A stretch of DNA of 49,715 bases from positions 1 through 49,715 of the IMG/VR virus record IMGVR_UViG_3300024520_003663; one strand, given 5' to 3'. The position numbers were made by a program, and so were the translations under genes. The notes under the pieces are model-generated. The model did not search any database and was not told where the DNA came from. It worked only from the letters and a program-made list of their open reading frames with translations. Below are positions 27,661 through 35,589 of this stretch, one piece after another (the first letter of the stretch is position 1; each line of letters begins with the position of its first letter). Origin of the DNA: a virus.

Positions 27661-27975
27661 GTGCACAAATTATTTTCATTTGATGAGTTTGTTAGCGAGT
27701 CAGAAATACCAGAACGCTATCGTAAAGATGGATTTACTAAAGTTGGTGTGAAAAAGAAGTCATCCGATAAAGATAAAAAATGGATGGTACTTGCTAAGAA
27801 GGGCGACAAATACAAGGTAGTTCACGGTGGAGATCCTAATATGGAAGACTTTAGCCAGCATAAAGATAAAGATAGGCAAGATAATTTTTGGAGTCGTATG
27901 GGTGGAAGAGATTCTAAACATGCAAAAGATCCGTTTTCTGCATTGTACTGGCACAAGAAATTTGGTACTTGGTAA
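27661..27975 (+). CDS. CTS-type internal protein, 104 aa (GTG start)
   Basis: I place the start at GTG 27661, giving MHKLFSFDEFVSESEIPERY, because it restores the capsid-targeting-like motif and fits the four-base spacing to the previous stop; an upstream in-frame ATG at 27616 would overlap that gene. V-S-E-S is the probable cleavage site. The mature protein is strongly basic ('GFTKVGVKKKSSDKDKKW') and ends with 'DPFSALYWHKKFGTW', suggesting nucleic-acid binding. Third of three consecutive CTS genes. Confidence 0.6.
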   Translation: MHKLFSFDEFVSESEIPERYRKDGFTKVGVKKKSSDKDKKWMVLAKKGDKYKVVHGGDPNMEDFSQHKDKDRQDNFWSRMGGRDSKHAKDPFSALYWHKKFGTW

Positions 27976-27999
27976 ACTAACCTTTAAAGAATAGAACAT

Positions 28000-28662
28000 T
28001 TGTCAATAGTAGGCATAGATTTTTCACTTAACAGTCCAGCAGCTTGCGTATACGAGAACGGGACTTACCATTTCATATCATATTTTAATTATCCTAAGGA
28101 AGAATTTAAAGCGCCAATTCGTAAGGCATTTGAGCTTCACGATAAATTTATGAATACTGATATAGCAGAATGTGTAATGTATAATAGAAAGGTTACGTCA
28201 AAAGATTTTGCAAAGAGAGAATCAGAGAAAATGTTTGATGCTGAACAAATTTCTACCATGCTCGTAGGTAACCTGGTTAATAATTTTGACATCACTGATT
28301 TTGCACTTGAAGGATTTTCTTATGGTTCTAAGGGAAATAGCTTTATAGACATGATAGTTTATAATAGTTTCCTAAGACAAAAGCTAATAAGTACTTACGG
28401 ACTAGACGCATTCAATATATTTCAACCATCTGCTGTAAAGAAATTAGCTGGTAAAGGAAACTGTGATAAGTTGTATATGATTAATGCTTTTAAAAATAAT
28501 GTCTTAGAAGATCCTTGCTTAGAAAAGAATCCGTTTTGGTTATGGATTCAAGATAAAGAATATTTAGATAAGAAAAAGATTCCTAAACCTCTTGATGATA
28601 TGTGTGATTCATATTTCATTGTAAGATCTTTGAAGGATAAACTAGAAAATTGTAATATCTAG
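28000..28662 (+). CDS. RuvC-like Holliday junction resolvase
   Basis: A 220-residue protein from a TTG start that gives MSIVGIDFSLNSPA, the first strand of an RNase H fold with catalytic D7. E104 in 'FALEGFSYGSKG' and the final acidic cluster D199/D200/D203 in 'PLDDMCDSYFIVRS' complete the RuvC-type metal site. Such enzymes resolve branched DNA; in T4-type phages debranching before packaging is normally done by endonuclease VII, so this may be the functional substitute. It opens the replication/recombination block. Confidence 0.7.
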   Translation: MSIVGIDFSLNSPAACVYENGTYHFISYFNYPKEEFKAPIRKAFELHDKFMNTDIAECVMYNRKVTSKDFAKRESEKMFDAEQISTMLVGNLVNNFDITDFALEGFSYGSKGNSFIDMIVYNSFLRQKLISTYGLDAFNIFQPSAVKKLAGKGNCDKLYMINAFKNNVLEDPCLEKNPFWLWIQDKEYLDKKKIPKPLDDMCDSYFIVRSLKDKLENCNI

Positions 28663-28733
28663 AAATAACTAGACTCTTTTCCTTCGTAACATCCAGTAAA
28701 CATTATACCGCAGATTTAAACCTTTGTTTCATC

Positions 28734-29021
28734 ATGATAAGACCAATCGGAAAAAAAGTTCTATTACTTAAAGAAAAAGCACCTGAAATGTCAGGTTCAA
28801 TATATCTAGTTACATCAAGTGAGACCGGTAGTAATACACCACCTTACGCTGGGACGATTGTCTCTATTGGCTCAAAGTGTAGTGGTAGACTTAAACCAGG
28901 AATGAAAGTTGCATACCACTGGTCAGGAGCTGTTGAAATAATCTATAATGACACACTCTATATTTTAGCTGATGAAGAAATAATTAGCGGAATAATAGCA
29001 AAAAATGTCACTTTAGGTTAA
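28734..29021 (+). CDS. GroES/gp31-like co-chaperonin
   Basis: A 95-residue protein, the usual length of GroES (97) and a little under T4 gp31 (111). It starts 'MIRPIGKKVLLLKEKAPEMS', has a mobile-loop region at about 18-35 ('SGSIYLVTSSETGSNTPP'), then 'AGTIVSIG', 'LKPGMKVAYH' and a final strand 'YILADEEIISGII' as in cpn10 proteins. It would cap host GroEL and enlarge the chamber for folding the phage capsid protein. The 71-base gap upstream holds only a weak CTAG-rich hairpin (28658-28673) followed by CTCTTTT. Confidence 0.75.
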   Translation: MIRPIGKKVLLLKEKAPEMSGSIYLVTSSETGSNTPPYAGTIVSIGSKCSGRLKPGMKVAYHWSGAVEIIYNDTLYILADEEIISGIIAKNVTLG

Positions 29022-29180
29022 AACAAATCAACAGTCTCAATATATAACTAGTGGAAGGTAGGCACCTTTCAATGTAGGCAAAACGAGGCGAGTTAATTGG
29101 CAGAATCCTAGGCGGTTGGTTGGCAAGTATTGTGGAACTTACATAAAAATAAGTAAAAACAAAAATAAGGCAAATTAAAA
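29022..29180 (+). promoter_or_regulatory. Structured leader of the gp32 gene
   Basis: The longest gene-free stretch in the window (159 bases). It holds an AATATATAAC box (29039-29048), a hairpin GGAAGGT / ACCTTTC (29053-29070, 7 bp with one G-U, loop AGGC), a G-rich middle with repeated GGC motifs, and an A-rich run up to the ATG. T4 gene 32 is autoregulated through a structured leader and an unstructured A/U-rich start region. The layout is similar here, though I could not trace a pseudoknot. No tRNA features (no T-loop) are present. Confidence 0.45.
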
Positions 29181-30104
29181 ATGGCAAAAGAATTCGATAT
29201 TTTCAGTGTTGGCGTAAGCGATCTTGATACTGGAAGTGAAAAGAAAGGTGGAAGTGATTTATACGCACCAAAACCAGAGCAAGGCTCAGACGGAACTTAC
29301 AGTTCCCAAATTAGATTCCTACCAAATCCTTCTAATCCAAGAAAACCATTCATACGTAAGTGGGTATACTGGTTGACTGATGCTGATGGGAAAGGTTTTT
29401 ATGTTGACTCTCCGTCAACTGTAGGCGATAAGTGTCCTATTCAAGACATGTTCTTCAAACTTCGTAACAGTGATTCTGCTGTAGACAATAAAATGTCTGA
29501 AGAATTAAAGCGTAAAGAGGTGTACTATTCATTAGTACAAATCGTAACTGATCCTCATAACCCTGCCCTTGAAGGTCAAATCAAAATATTCAAATTTGGA
29601 TATAAGATTAAGGCTAAGATTGACGATGAGTTAAATCCAAAGTTTGATGATCCAGTTCAAGTATTTGATCCGTTCGAAGGTAAGAACTTTGAACTTAGTA
29701 TCTTTAAGAAGGGTGGTTATCCAAACTATGACTCTTGTAAGTTCCTAAGCAAGACATCAGCAATGGTTCTTGAAGGTGAACCTGTTAATGACAGCGCAGA
29801 AAGCAGAACAGCAATTCTTGCATATCTTAACGATGCACCGAAACTTGATAGTTGGGATTACACACCTTGGACAACTGAACAAGCAAATCGTGTAAATGGC
29901 GTTCTTTCAATGTTCGCTTCACCTGGAAGTTCAATCGCATCTGTTACTCAGCAAACTATGAGCACTAAACCAAGTGCTGATATTAAAACTGAAGCAGCGG
30001 CAGAAACCGCAACCGCAACTGTAAAGGCACAAACTGCAACAACAGAAGCATCTGCTGGAGGTGACGAAAAATTAGATGACTTTCTTGAAGGCTTAGACCT
30101 GTAA
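29181..30104 (+). CDS. 32: Single-stranded DNA-binding protein gp32
   Basis: A 307-residue protein (T4 gp32 is 301). Recognisable landmarks are 'IRFLPNPSNPRKPFIRKWVY', 'DPHNPALEGQIKIFKFGYKI', 'VFDPFEGKNFELSI' and 'NYDSCKFL', which line up with the gp32 OB-fold core, and an acidic tail 'GDEKLDDFLEGLDL' that recruits partner proteins. Only one Cys (in 'GDKCPIQDMF') remains where T4 has the Cys/His zinc cluster, so this version probably lacks zinc. An Ala/Thr-rich linker precedes the tail. It is followed three bases later by the primase gene. Confidence 0.85.
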   Translation: MAKEFDIFSVGVSDLDTGSEKKGGSDLYAPKPEQGSDGTYSSQIRFLPNPSNPRKPFIRKWVYWLTDADGKGFYVDSPSTVGDKCPIQDMFFKLRNSDSAVDNKMSEELKRKEVYYSLVQIVTDPHNPALEGQIKIFKFGYKIKAKIDDELNPKFDDPVQVFDPFEGKNFELSIFKKGGYPNYDSCKFLSKTSAMVLEGEPVNDSAESRTAILAYLNDAPKLDSWDYTPWTTEQANRVNGVLSMFASPGSSIASVTQQTMSTKPSADIKTEAAAETATATVKAQTATTEASAGGDEKLDDFLEGLDL

Positions 30105-30107
30105 GAA

Positions 30108-31181
30108 ATGGCTGAAGAAGCTGTAAAACTTGATGTAAATATGAGATCCCAGATCATCGATAAGGTGACTGGGATCCTTTACACCTCACACCCACCTGGA
30201 GAAAAGAGAAGACTAGAAGATAGCAAAGACCGTTTAAATTTTGCTTGTCCGTACTGTGGAGATTCTGCAGACAGCGACAGAAAGAAACGAGGCAATATCT
30301 ACTGGAACGATCTTTACTATCATTGCTATAACTGCAATGTACATGAAACTGTAGATGTCTTTTTAGAACATTATAATAATAACTTTGAAGGAGAAGAACG
30401 AGTAAATGTAATTAACTACATTAAAGATCATCGTTTTAAAGTACAGTTACAAGAAACATTAGACTTTTATCTTTTTGATGAAATTGATAAGTATGGTCTA
30501 ACTTACGAACAGATTGGCATTGCATTTAATGCGTATCCTATTAACGAACAGACTCACCGAGTTTATCCGTATCTTAAAAGCAGACTGTTACATAATAAAG
30601 CTAAACAGTTTGCATACGATCCAAGACGAAAGGATCTATACATATTTAACTTTTCACCTAGTGGTAAGATCATAGGATTTCAAGTACGTTCGTTAGATGG
30701 TAACGGTCCTAAATATAGAACTTACAACATTGAGAGAATTTACGAAAGATTAAAGCTGAAGATAGATTTGCCAGAAGATCATATCATTAGCTTAAATAAA
30801 ATATCAATGATCTTTGGTATACTTGAGGTTGATATGTCAAAAACATTTACAGTATTTGAGGGACCTATAGATGCAATGTTTATGCGTAACTCATTGGGTA
30901 TAACTGGAGTAAAGAAAAAGATTTCCGAGTTTGATGATATCCCACATGTTCGTTACTTTTTTGATAATGACGTAGAAGGCAAACGAAAAATGATAGAAAA
31001 AGCACAATTAGGACAGAGTGTATTTATGTGGAAGAAATTGTTAGAAGATTATAATATCTCAGGAAAATCAATTAAAGATTTAAACGATTTAGTGAAGTAT
31101 GAATATAAATATAGAAAGGGTTGCTTATCTAATTTAGATTCTTATTTTACAACTACAGCATTAGATATAGTTTACCTATGA
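30108..31181 (+). CDS. 61: DNA primase gp61
   Basis: A 357-residue protein (T4 gp61 is 342). C47-x2-C50 in 'FACPYCGDS' and C73-x2-C76 in 'HCYNCNVHE' form the zinc ribbon. The TOPRIM core shows E251 in 'FEGPIDAMF' and D286-N-D288 in 'YFFDNDVEGK'. It makes RNA primers for lagging-strand synthesis with the gp41 helicase, which is not in this window. The stop overlaps the next ATG (ATGA), so the small downstream gene is translationally coupled. Confidence 0.85.
   Translation: MAEEAVKLDVNMRSQIIDKVTGILYTSHPPGEKRRLEDSKDRLNFACPYCGDSADSDRKKRGNIYWNDLYYHCYNCNVHETVDVFLEHYNNNFEGEERVNVINYIKDHRFKVQLQETLDFYLFDEIDKYGLTYEQIGIAFNAYPINEQTHRVYPYLKSRLLHNKAKQFAYDPRRKDLYIFNFSPSGKIIGFQVRSLDGNGPKYRTYNIERIYERLKLKIDLPEDHIISLNKISMIFGILEVDMSKTFTVFEGPIDAMFMRNSLGITGVKKKISEFDDIPHVRYFFDNDVEGKRKMIEKAQLGQSVFMWKKLLEDYNISGKSIKDLNDLVKYEYKYRKGCLSNLDSYFTTTALDIVYL
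30145..30176 (+). other. Hairpin inside the primase start, between gp32 and gp61
   Basis: GATCCCAG (30145-30152) pairs with CTGGGATC (30169-30176). After a single-base bulge a further five pairs (30154-30158 with 30164-30168) close a 5-base loop. It lies 37 bases into the primase gene and is followed by CTTT only. It may act as an attenuator or 3'-end stabiliser for the highly expressed gp32 message. Confidence 0.4.
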
Positions 31182-31408
31182 AAATAACTGAAGAATTAGT
31201 GGCTGATGAACTTGAAGATTTCTACGACGACGTAAATAACAGTGACCGCAAACTAAGGTATCTTTTAAAATGGCCGTCTACTTTGGATATCTCTGCAGAT
31301 ACACCAAAGATGACGTTTAGTCCACCGAAGAAGAAATTTAAACCGAAGGTTAAACGACCAACAACACTATCAAAACATGGCAGACGAGGACGGAGCTCTA
31401 CTTTTTGA
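31178..31408 (+). CDS. Small hypothetical protein between primase and UvsY
   Basis: A 76-residue protein overlapping the primase stop by ATGA and overlapping the UvsY gene at its end. The N-terminal half is acidic and helical ('ITEELVADELEDFYDDV'); the C-terminal half is strongly basic and Pro/Lys-rich ('PPKKKFKPKVKRPTTLSKHG'). The split charge suggests a nucleic-acid or protein adaptor. The position could suit a helicase loader or late-transcription coactivator, but there is no motif to support either. Confidence 0.5.
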   Translation: MKITEELVADELEDFYDDVNNSDRKLRYLLKWPSTLDISADTPKMTFSPPKKKFKPKVKRPTTLSKHGRRGRSSTF

Positions 31409-31877
31409 GAGCACTAAAATAAAGAATAAGGAATACGACGAAGTGGACACTCGAGCTAAAAACGTCGTATTAGAAAAGAAGCTAATCCAGAATCGTAAAG
31501 ATTGGACTGAAAAGATTAAGCTGCTTGCTGTTAGACTCAAAGAAGTTCGTAATTTAACTGATGTTCAAATCGATATGCTTTCTTATAGACAAGTTGTTGT
31601 AGATTTGATGGTTGAACTTAAAGCTACAATTTATAAGCGTAGTGCATTCTGGGATTCTTATCATAAGACGAAATACAGAACCTACAGTTTAGATTACGAT
31701 ATGAAATTGACTAAGGAAGAAAAGATTTCATTTATAAGAGCAGATATGGCTTCTCTTAAATTCCAAATAAAACTGCTTGGCGCACATCTTGAATTTTATC
31801 AAGACTGTGTCAAGACATTAGACAACATGGCGTTTGCTATTAGAAATCGTATTACACTAAGTGAAAGTGATTACTGA
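31377..31877 (+). CDS. uvsY: Recombination mediator UvsY
   Basis: A 166-residue protein (T4 UvsY is 137). It has the T4-like order of motifs: an acidic start, 'STKIKNKEYDEVDTRAKN', a long charged helix, a central 'SAFWDSYHKTKYRTYSLDYD' corresponding to the Y-rich turn of T4 UvsY, and an ending 'LKFQIKLLGAHLEFYQDCVK' plus 'MAFAIRNRI'. UvsY loads the UvsX recombinase onto gp32-coated single strands; gp32 and the UvsW helicase are neighbours here, as uvsY-uvsW are in T4. The start at 31377 overlaps the preceding gene by 32 bases. Confidence 0.75.
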   Translation: MADEDGALLFESTKIKNKEYDEVDTRAKNVVLEKKLIQNRKDWTEKIKLLAVRLKEVRNLTDVQIDMLSYRQVVVDLMVELKATIYKRSAFWDSYHKTKYRTYSLDYDMKLTKEEKISFIRADMASLKFQIKLLGAHLEFYQDCVKTLDNMAFAIRNRITLSESDY

Positions 31878-31895
31878 TTGGTCTCTAGACACTTA

Positions 31896-31903
31896 GATAA
31901 ATA
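31896..31903 (+). promoter_or_regulatory. T4-late-type promoter box before uvsW
   Basis: GATAAATA, 26 bases before the uvsW ATG at 31930. In T4 uvsW is transcribed late, so a late-type box here is consistent with the family's biology. Confidence 0.5.
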
Positions 31904-31929
31904 GATTGGATAGAATACATAACACATAG

Positions 31930-33432
31930 ATGCAATTAACATTATCTGAGAATAATAAATTCTTGGTTATTTCTTCTTGTACAGAGTTAGAATACGAACA
32001 ACTCAAAGCAAGTTTAACTAAAAGAATTGACGGATGGCGATTTCATCCGCTGGTCCGGAAAAAAGTGTGGGATGGAAAAATCTCCTTCGTTAAGAAAAAC
32101 TTAATCCCAGCTGGCCTTTGGAAAGAGGTAGCAGATATATGTAAGGAGTATGATTTCCAACTTACGATGGTTGGAATTACCAGAATCTTTAACAGAGAAA
32201 TTAAACAAGACGAATTTGAAGCTTGGGCTCTTAAGTTCTTTGAGGGTAGAGAAATAACACCGAGAGATTATCAGATAGATGCTGCATTTAAAATACTAAA
32301 GTATAAAAGATGTTTAGCAGAATTAGCAACTTCAGCAGGTAAGACACTAATATCATTTATGGTGATTGGCTATCTTATGGAAGTTATGAATAAGCAGAAG
32401 ATCTTAATGATCGTACCAAACGTAAGTCTTGTGATTCAAGCAACGGGTGACTTCGAACAATATAACGCTGGTAAGTTAAGCATTAAAACTCAGCAAATTT
32501 ATTCTGGTTCAGAGATAAGAAAAAGTAGTAACATAGTAGTAGGTACTTATCAATCGCTTGTTAATTATGACGAAGAATACTTTAAGCAATTTGATGTAGT
32601 ACTTATTGATGAAACACATAAAGCTAAGGCTAAGTCTATTCAGACAGTAATGGATAAATGCTGGCACTGTGATTACCGCTTTGGTTTAAGTGGAACGATA
32701 CCTAAAAGAGGAACTGTTGACCGACTAACTTTAATGTCTGCAATGGGTCCATTAGTAACCCAAGTAAAAGCGAAACACCTTCAAGATGAAGGTCATATTG
32801 CAAACTGTAAAGTTTTACAGATTACAATGGACTATGCATCTGATGAACAAAAAGAAGCATTTGCATTCTTATCTAAAAATCCAAAACAGCGTAGGGAATT
32901 ATTTACACTTGAAAAGAATTTCATTAACCAAAATGAAAAGCGACTTAACTTTGTCACTAAAGTAATAAATAAGTCTCATTCAAATTCACTTGTTCTATTT
33001 CATAAAATAGATTACGGTGAAGCATTATACCGTAGCTTAAGAAACATTACTGATAAGAAAGTCTATTACGTAGACGGTAGCATCAGTGGTGATATGAGGG
33101 AAGAGTTTAAAGCTAGGATGGAGCAGAATGATGATGTAATAATTGTTGCAAGTTATGGAACATTCTCGACTGGTATTTCAATTAAGAATATTCATAACAT
33201 ATTTTTTACTGAAAGTTTCAAAAGTGAGGTAGTTATAAGACAGTCTATTGGCAGAGGGTTAAGAAAGCACCGTTCTAAAGACTTGGTAAAAATCTATGAT
33301 TTCATAGATGATTTTAGATATACTGATGAAGAAATGAATTGGAAGAACTATATGTACAAACATGGTGCTGAAAGAAGGAAGATATACGAAGAGGAACAAT
33401 TTAAGTACGATGTACAGACTGTAAAGTTTTAG
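31930..33432 (+). CDS. uvsW: UvsW-type superfamily 2 helicase
   Basis: A 500-residue protein (T4 UvsW is 503). Walker A is 'ATSAGKT' (133-139, K138), the Walker B/DExH box is D227-E-T-H230 in 'VVLIDETHKAK', motif III is 'GLSGTIPK', and motif VI is 'IRQSIGRGLRKH'. The N-terminal ~90 residues match the small DNA-binding domain that precedes the motor in UvsW ('SLTKRIDGWRFHPLVRKKVW'). It unwinds R-loops and branched recombination intermediates, shifting replication from origin-dependent to recombination-dependent initiation. Confidence 0.88.
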   Translation: MQLTLSENNKFLVISSCTELEYEQLKASLTKRIDGWRFHPLVRKKVWDGKISFVKKNLIPAGLWKEVADICKEYDFQLTMVGITRIFNREIKQDEFEAWALKFFEGREITPRDYQIDAAFKILKYKRCLAELATSAGKTLISFMVIGYLMEVMNKQKILMIVPNVSLVIQATGDFEQYNAGKLSIKTQQIYSGSEIRKSSNIVVGTYQSLVNYDEEYFKQFDVVLIDETHKAKAKSIQTVMDKCWHCDYRFGLSGTIPKRGTVDRLTLMSAMGPLVTQVKAKHLQDEGHIANCKVLQITMDYASDEQKEAFAFLSKNPKQRRELFTLEKNFINQNEKRLNFVTKVINKSHSNSLVLFHKIDYGEALYRSLRNITDKKVYYVDGSISGDMREEFKARMEQNDDVIIVASYGTFSTGISIKNIHNIFFTESFKSEVVIRQSIGRGLRKHRSKDLVKIYDFIDDFRYTDEEMNWKNYMYKHGAERRKIYEEEQFKYDVQTVKF

Positions 33433-33444
33433 GAGTTTTAACTA

Positions 33445-33454
33445 GATATATAAA
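33445..33454 (+). promoter_or_regulatory. T4-late-type promoter box
   Basis: GATATATAAA, 15 bases before the ATG at 33470. It heads the 33470-41025 block of capsid-targeted genes. Confidence 0.5.
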
Positions 33455-33469
33455 TCAAATAAGAAAAAC

Positions 33470-34270
33470 ATGAAAAGAAGAATTAAGAAATTCTCTGATG
33501 CTGTCAACGAATCTAATGGCAGGCACGCCAACGTTCTTGAAATCATCAAGAAGCTAGGATTTAGTAGCTTAGAGGAAATTAAGAAAGAAAAAGCTGTATT
33601 AACTAAACTTGAAGCTCTAGCCAAAGAACTTCCTAAATCAGCAGACATAAGCGAAGATTCAGCAGACGACATTGAAGCAGATGTTAAAGCTAAAGCTGAA
33701 GAGAAATCACTTGAAGATAAAGCTGGAGAGAAAGAAGAAGATAAAGCTGAAGAAGTGGCGGAAGATGTTGCTGATGATGTTGAAGCTATGCAGACCGCTA
33801 AGAACGAACCTAAGAACAAACCTGATGAGGACGGTGAGGAGTTAGTAACTAACGACCAAGAAGTTACTATGGAGACTCCAGATAGTGCAGAAGATACGAG
33901 CGATGCAACAGTAATTCCTAAAGCAAGAATTATGTCATTCGAAGAGTTCGTTAAAGAGGGCGAAGAAACAGTTAATAAGAACGTTAGCTATCAGGATGAT
34001 GAAGAAGAAGATGAGGATAACGCACTTCCAGTAGCTGAAGGTGATGATGACGAGTATAAAGGTGCTGATGACTTAGACGATGATGAAGATGAAGAAGATG
34101 TAAACGAAAAAAATATCGAAAACGATAAAGATTTCGAAGAATATGCAACTGCAGTATTAATGAAAGCTCATCCAGATGATTTCGATGAGGCAGTAGCTAA
34201 GAAAGTTATTGATGGCCTTAAGAAAAAATATAAAGATGATTACGGCGCTATGATTGGCGCATTGTCATAA
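33470..34270 (+). CDS. Acidic prohead-core-like protein with two CTS-like motifs
   Basis: A 266-residue protein. It starts MKRRIKKFSDAVNESNGR (V-N-E-S cleavage candidate) and carries a second copy at residues 154-164, 'IMSFEEFVKEG'. Between and after these are long Glu/Asp-rich stretches ('EEDKAEEVAEDVADDVEAM', 'YKGADDLDDDEDEEDVNE'). Very acidic, protease-sensitive proteins such as T4 gp67 line the prohead core and are chopped to peptides to leave room for DNA. The C-terminal ~50 residues are a mixed helical domain. A core/scaffold role or a packaged polyprotein are the two readings. Confidence 0.55.
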   Translation: MKRRIKKFSDAVNESNGRHANVLEIIKKLGFSSLEEIKKEKAVLTKLEALAKELPKSADISEDSADDIEADVKAKAEEKSLEDKAGEKEEDKAEEVAEDVADDVEAMQTAKNEPKNKPDEDGEELVTNDQEVTMETPDSAEDTSDATVIPKARIMSFEEFVKEGEETVNKNVSYQDDEEEDEDNALPVAEGDDDEYKGADDLDDDEDEEDVNEKNIENDKDFEEYATAVLMKAHPDDFDEAVAKKVIDGLKKKYKDDYGAMIGALS

Positions 34271-34303
34271 TAAATACGCGACACAGAGTAAAAAAAATTG
34301 CAA

Positions 34304-35584
34304 ATGGGATATATTATGTTATTCGAACAATGGCTGGCTCAAGAAAGCCAGCCATTGTTGTTAGAGGGTGGTGCGTACGGTCATTTAAGTCATCCTTTTG
34401 AGGATCTAAACTTGACTATGAAGGACGTCCAAGACATGATCGATGCAACTGTAAGTGGTGCATTCGGTCCAGATAATTTTGTACAAGAAAAAGTTGATGG
34501 GCAGAACATCATGATTTCTTGGAAAGACGGTCGGTTAATCGCAGCCAGAAATAAGTCACATCTAAGAAATGCTGGTGAGAATGCACTTACCGCTCAGGGT
34601 ATGGCTGAACTATTCAAGGGTCGAGGAGATATTGAAATTGCATATAATACTGCAATGACAGATTTAGCAGCTTCTATCGGTGCATTGTCAGAGAAAGATA
34701 AATTAGACTTATTCGATAACGGCAGAAAATTTGCAAGCGTTGAAGTAATAACACCTGTGACTCAAAACACAATCCCGTACGGCCAGAACATTTTAGTATT
34801 TCATGGTTTAGTGGAATATGATGAAGCTGCTAATGTAATTGGAGAAGACAAAAGTGCTGCTAGGAAAATAGGTCAACTTATTAACGATGCTAATGCAGCT
34901 GCACAAGCAACTTATTATGTAAGAGGGCCAGTTGATATTTCTATTATGCCGTTTCCAAATACTAAGAAAAGAGCATCGTACTATAACTCTCAACTTAAAA
35001 CCATAATGAAAGAAAGTGGTACTAACCTTAATAGTACTATTAGAGATTATGTTATGGGTAGTGCTGTTAAAGTGCTTCAGGAAGAAGCTAAAAAAGCCAA
35101 AGTTAGTATACCAACTGATGCCGTTGAAGGTCTTGCTAGAAGAATCGGAGGAGTTGACAAATCATATACCATCCCAACAATTAAACACGAACTTGGTGCT
35201 GACGCTCAATGGTTCATTAATTTAGAGAAGAAAGACTATAAAAGATTAAAGCGTAAAATTTATGCACCTCTTGAAGGTATCTTTTTAGAGGTAGGAACTG
35301 AAATGATGAAAAACATATCAGCATTCTTATCAGCTAATCCTACTGCTGCTGCACAGGCAATGAAAAAAGAAGTTGAAGGTGTTATTAATAACATCAAGAC
35401 CAATGGAGATGCCGGAGATGTTGAAAAGCTTGAGGCCGAACTTCTAAGACTAACAGCTGCTGGTGGACTAGAAAGTATTGTTCCTACCGAAGGAATTACA
35501 TTTGTCTATAAAGGTAAGCCTTACAAATATACTGGGATTTTCGCGCCCCTCCACCAAATTCGTAGCATTTTAGCATATAAATAA
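34304..35584 (+). CDS. CTS-type ligase-like nucleotidyltransferase
   Basis: The start is placed at ATG 34304 (MGYIMLFEQWLAQESQPL), two codons after an in-frame TTG, because the motif then aligns with MAYIKLFEEF in the next gene; 426 residues. K63-V-D-G66 in 'FVQEKVDGQN' matches motif I (KxDG) of ATP/NAD ligases and capping enzymes, with the lysine that takes AMP. 'FASVEVITP...FHGLVEYD' resembles motif III. Near the end 'TEGITFVYKGKPYKYTGIFA' has the E-G and final-lysine pattern of motifs IV and V. It is therefore likely an RNA/DNA ligase-like enzyme carrying a head-targeting leader (L-A-Q-E-S and L-L-E-G sites). Substrate unknown. Confidence 0.6.
   Translation: MGYIMLFEQWLAQESQPLLLEGGAYGHLSHPFEDLNLTMKDVQDMIDATVSGAFGPDNFVQEKVDGQNIMISWKDGRLIAARNKSHLRNAGENALTAQGMAELFKGRGDIEIAYNTAMTDLAASIGALSEKDKLDLFDNGRKFASVEVITPVTQNTIPYGQNILVFHGLVEYDEAANVIGEDKSAARKIGQLINDANAAAQATYYVRGPVDISIMPFPNTKKRASYYNSQLKTIMKESGTNLNSTIRDYVMGSAVKVLQEEAKKAKVSIPTDAVEGLARRIGGVDKSYTIPTIKHELGADAQWFINLEKKDYKRLKRKIYAPLEGIFLEVGTEMMKNISAFLSANPTAAAQAMKKEVEGVINNIKTNGDAGDVEKLEAELLRLTAAGGLESIVPTEGITFVYKGKPYKYTGIFAPLHQIRSILAYK
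34326..34359 (+). other. Perfect 14-bp hairpin within the CTS codons of the ligase-like gene
   Basis: AACAATGGCTGGCT (34326-34339) and its exact reverse complement (34346-34359) flank a 6-base loop CAAGAA. This is the longest perfect stem I found in the window. It starts 22 bases after the ATG and has no T-run, so it is more likely translational control, mRNA processing or a 3' stabiliser of the upstream transcript than a terminator. Confidence 0.6.
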
Positions 35585-35589
35585 ACGAC

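Noticed and set aside
28658-28680. Terminator after the RuvC-like gene
   Set aside because: The stem is only TCTAG/CTAGA (5 bp, A/T-rich) and the T-run is short and displaced; too weak to call.
29053-29130. Possible tRNA in the gp32 leader
   Set aside because: No 7-bp acceptor closure, no T-loop (GGTTCGANTCC-like) and no anticodon stem could be placed.
34267-34276. ATAATAAATA before the ligase-like gene as a late promoter
   Set aside because: Overlaps the stop of the upstream gene and lacks the G or T in first position seen in the better boxes; left as a weak possibility.
35576-35583. Exact TATAAATA upstream of the pol-beta transferase gene
   Set aside because: It is made of the last codons and stop of the upstream gene and lies only 6 bases from the ATG, which would make the mRNA leaderless; probably chance, so not annotated as a promoter.
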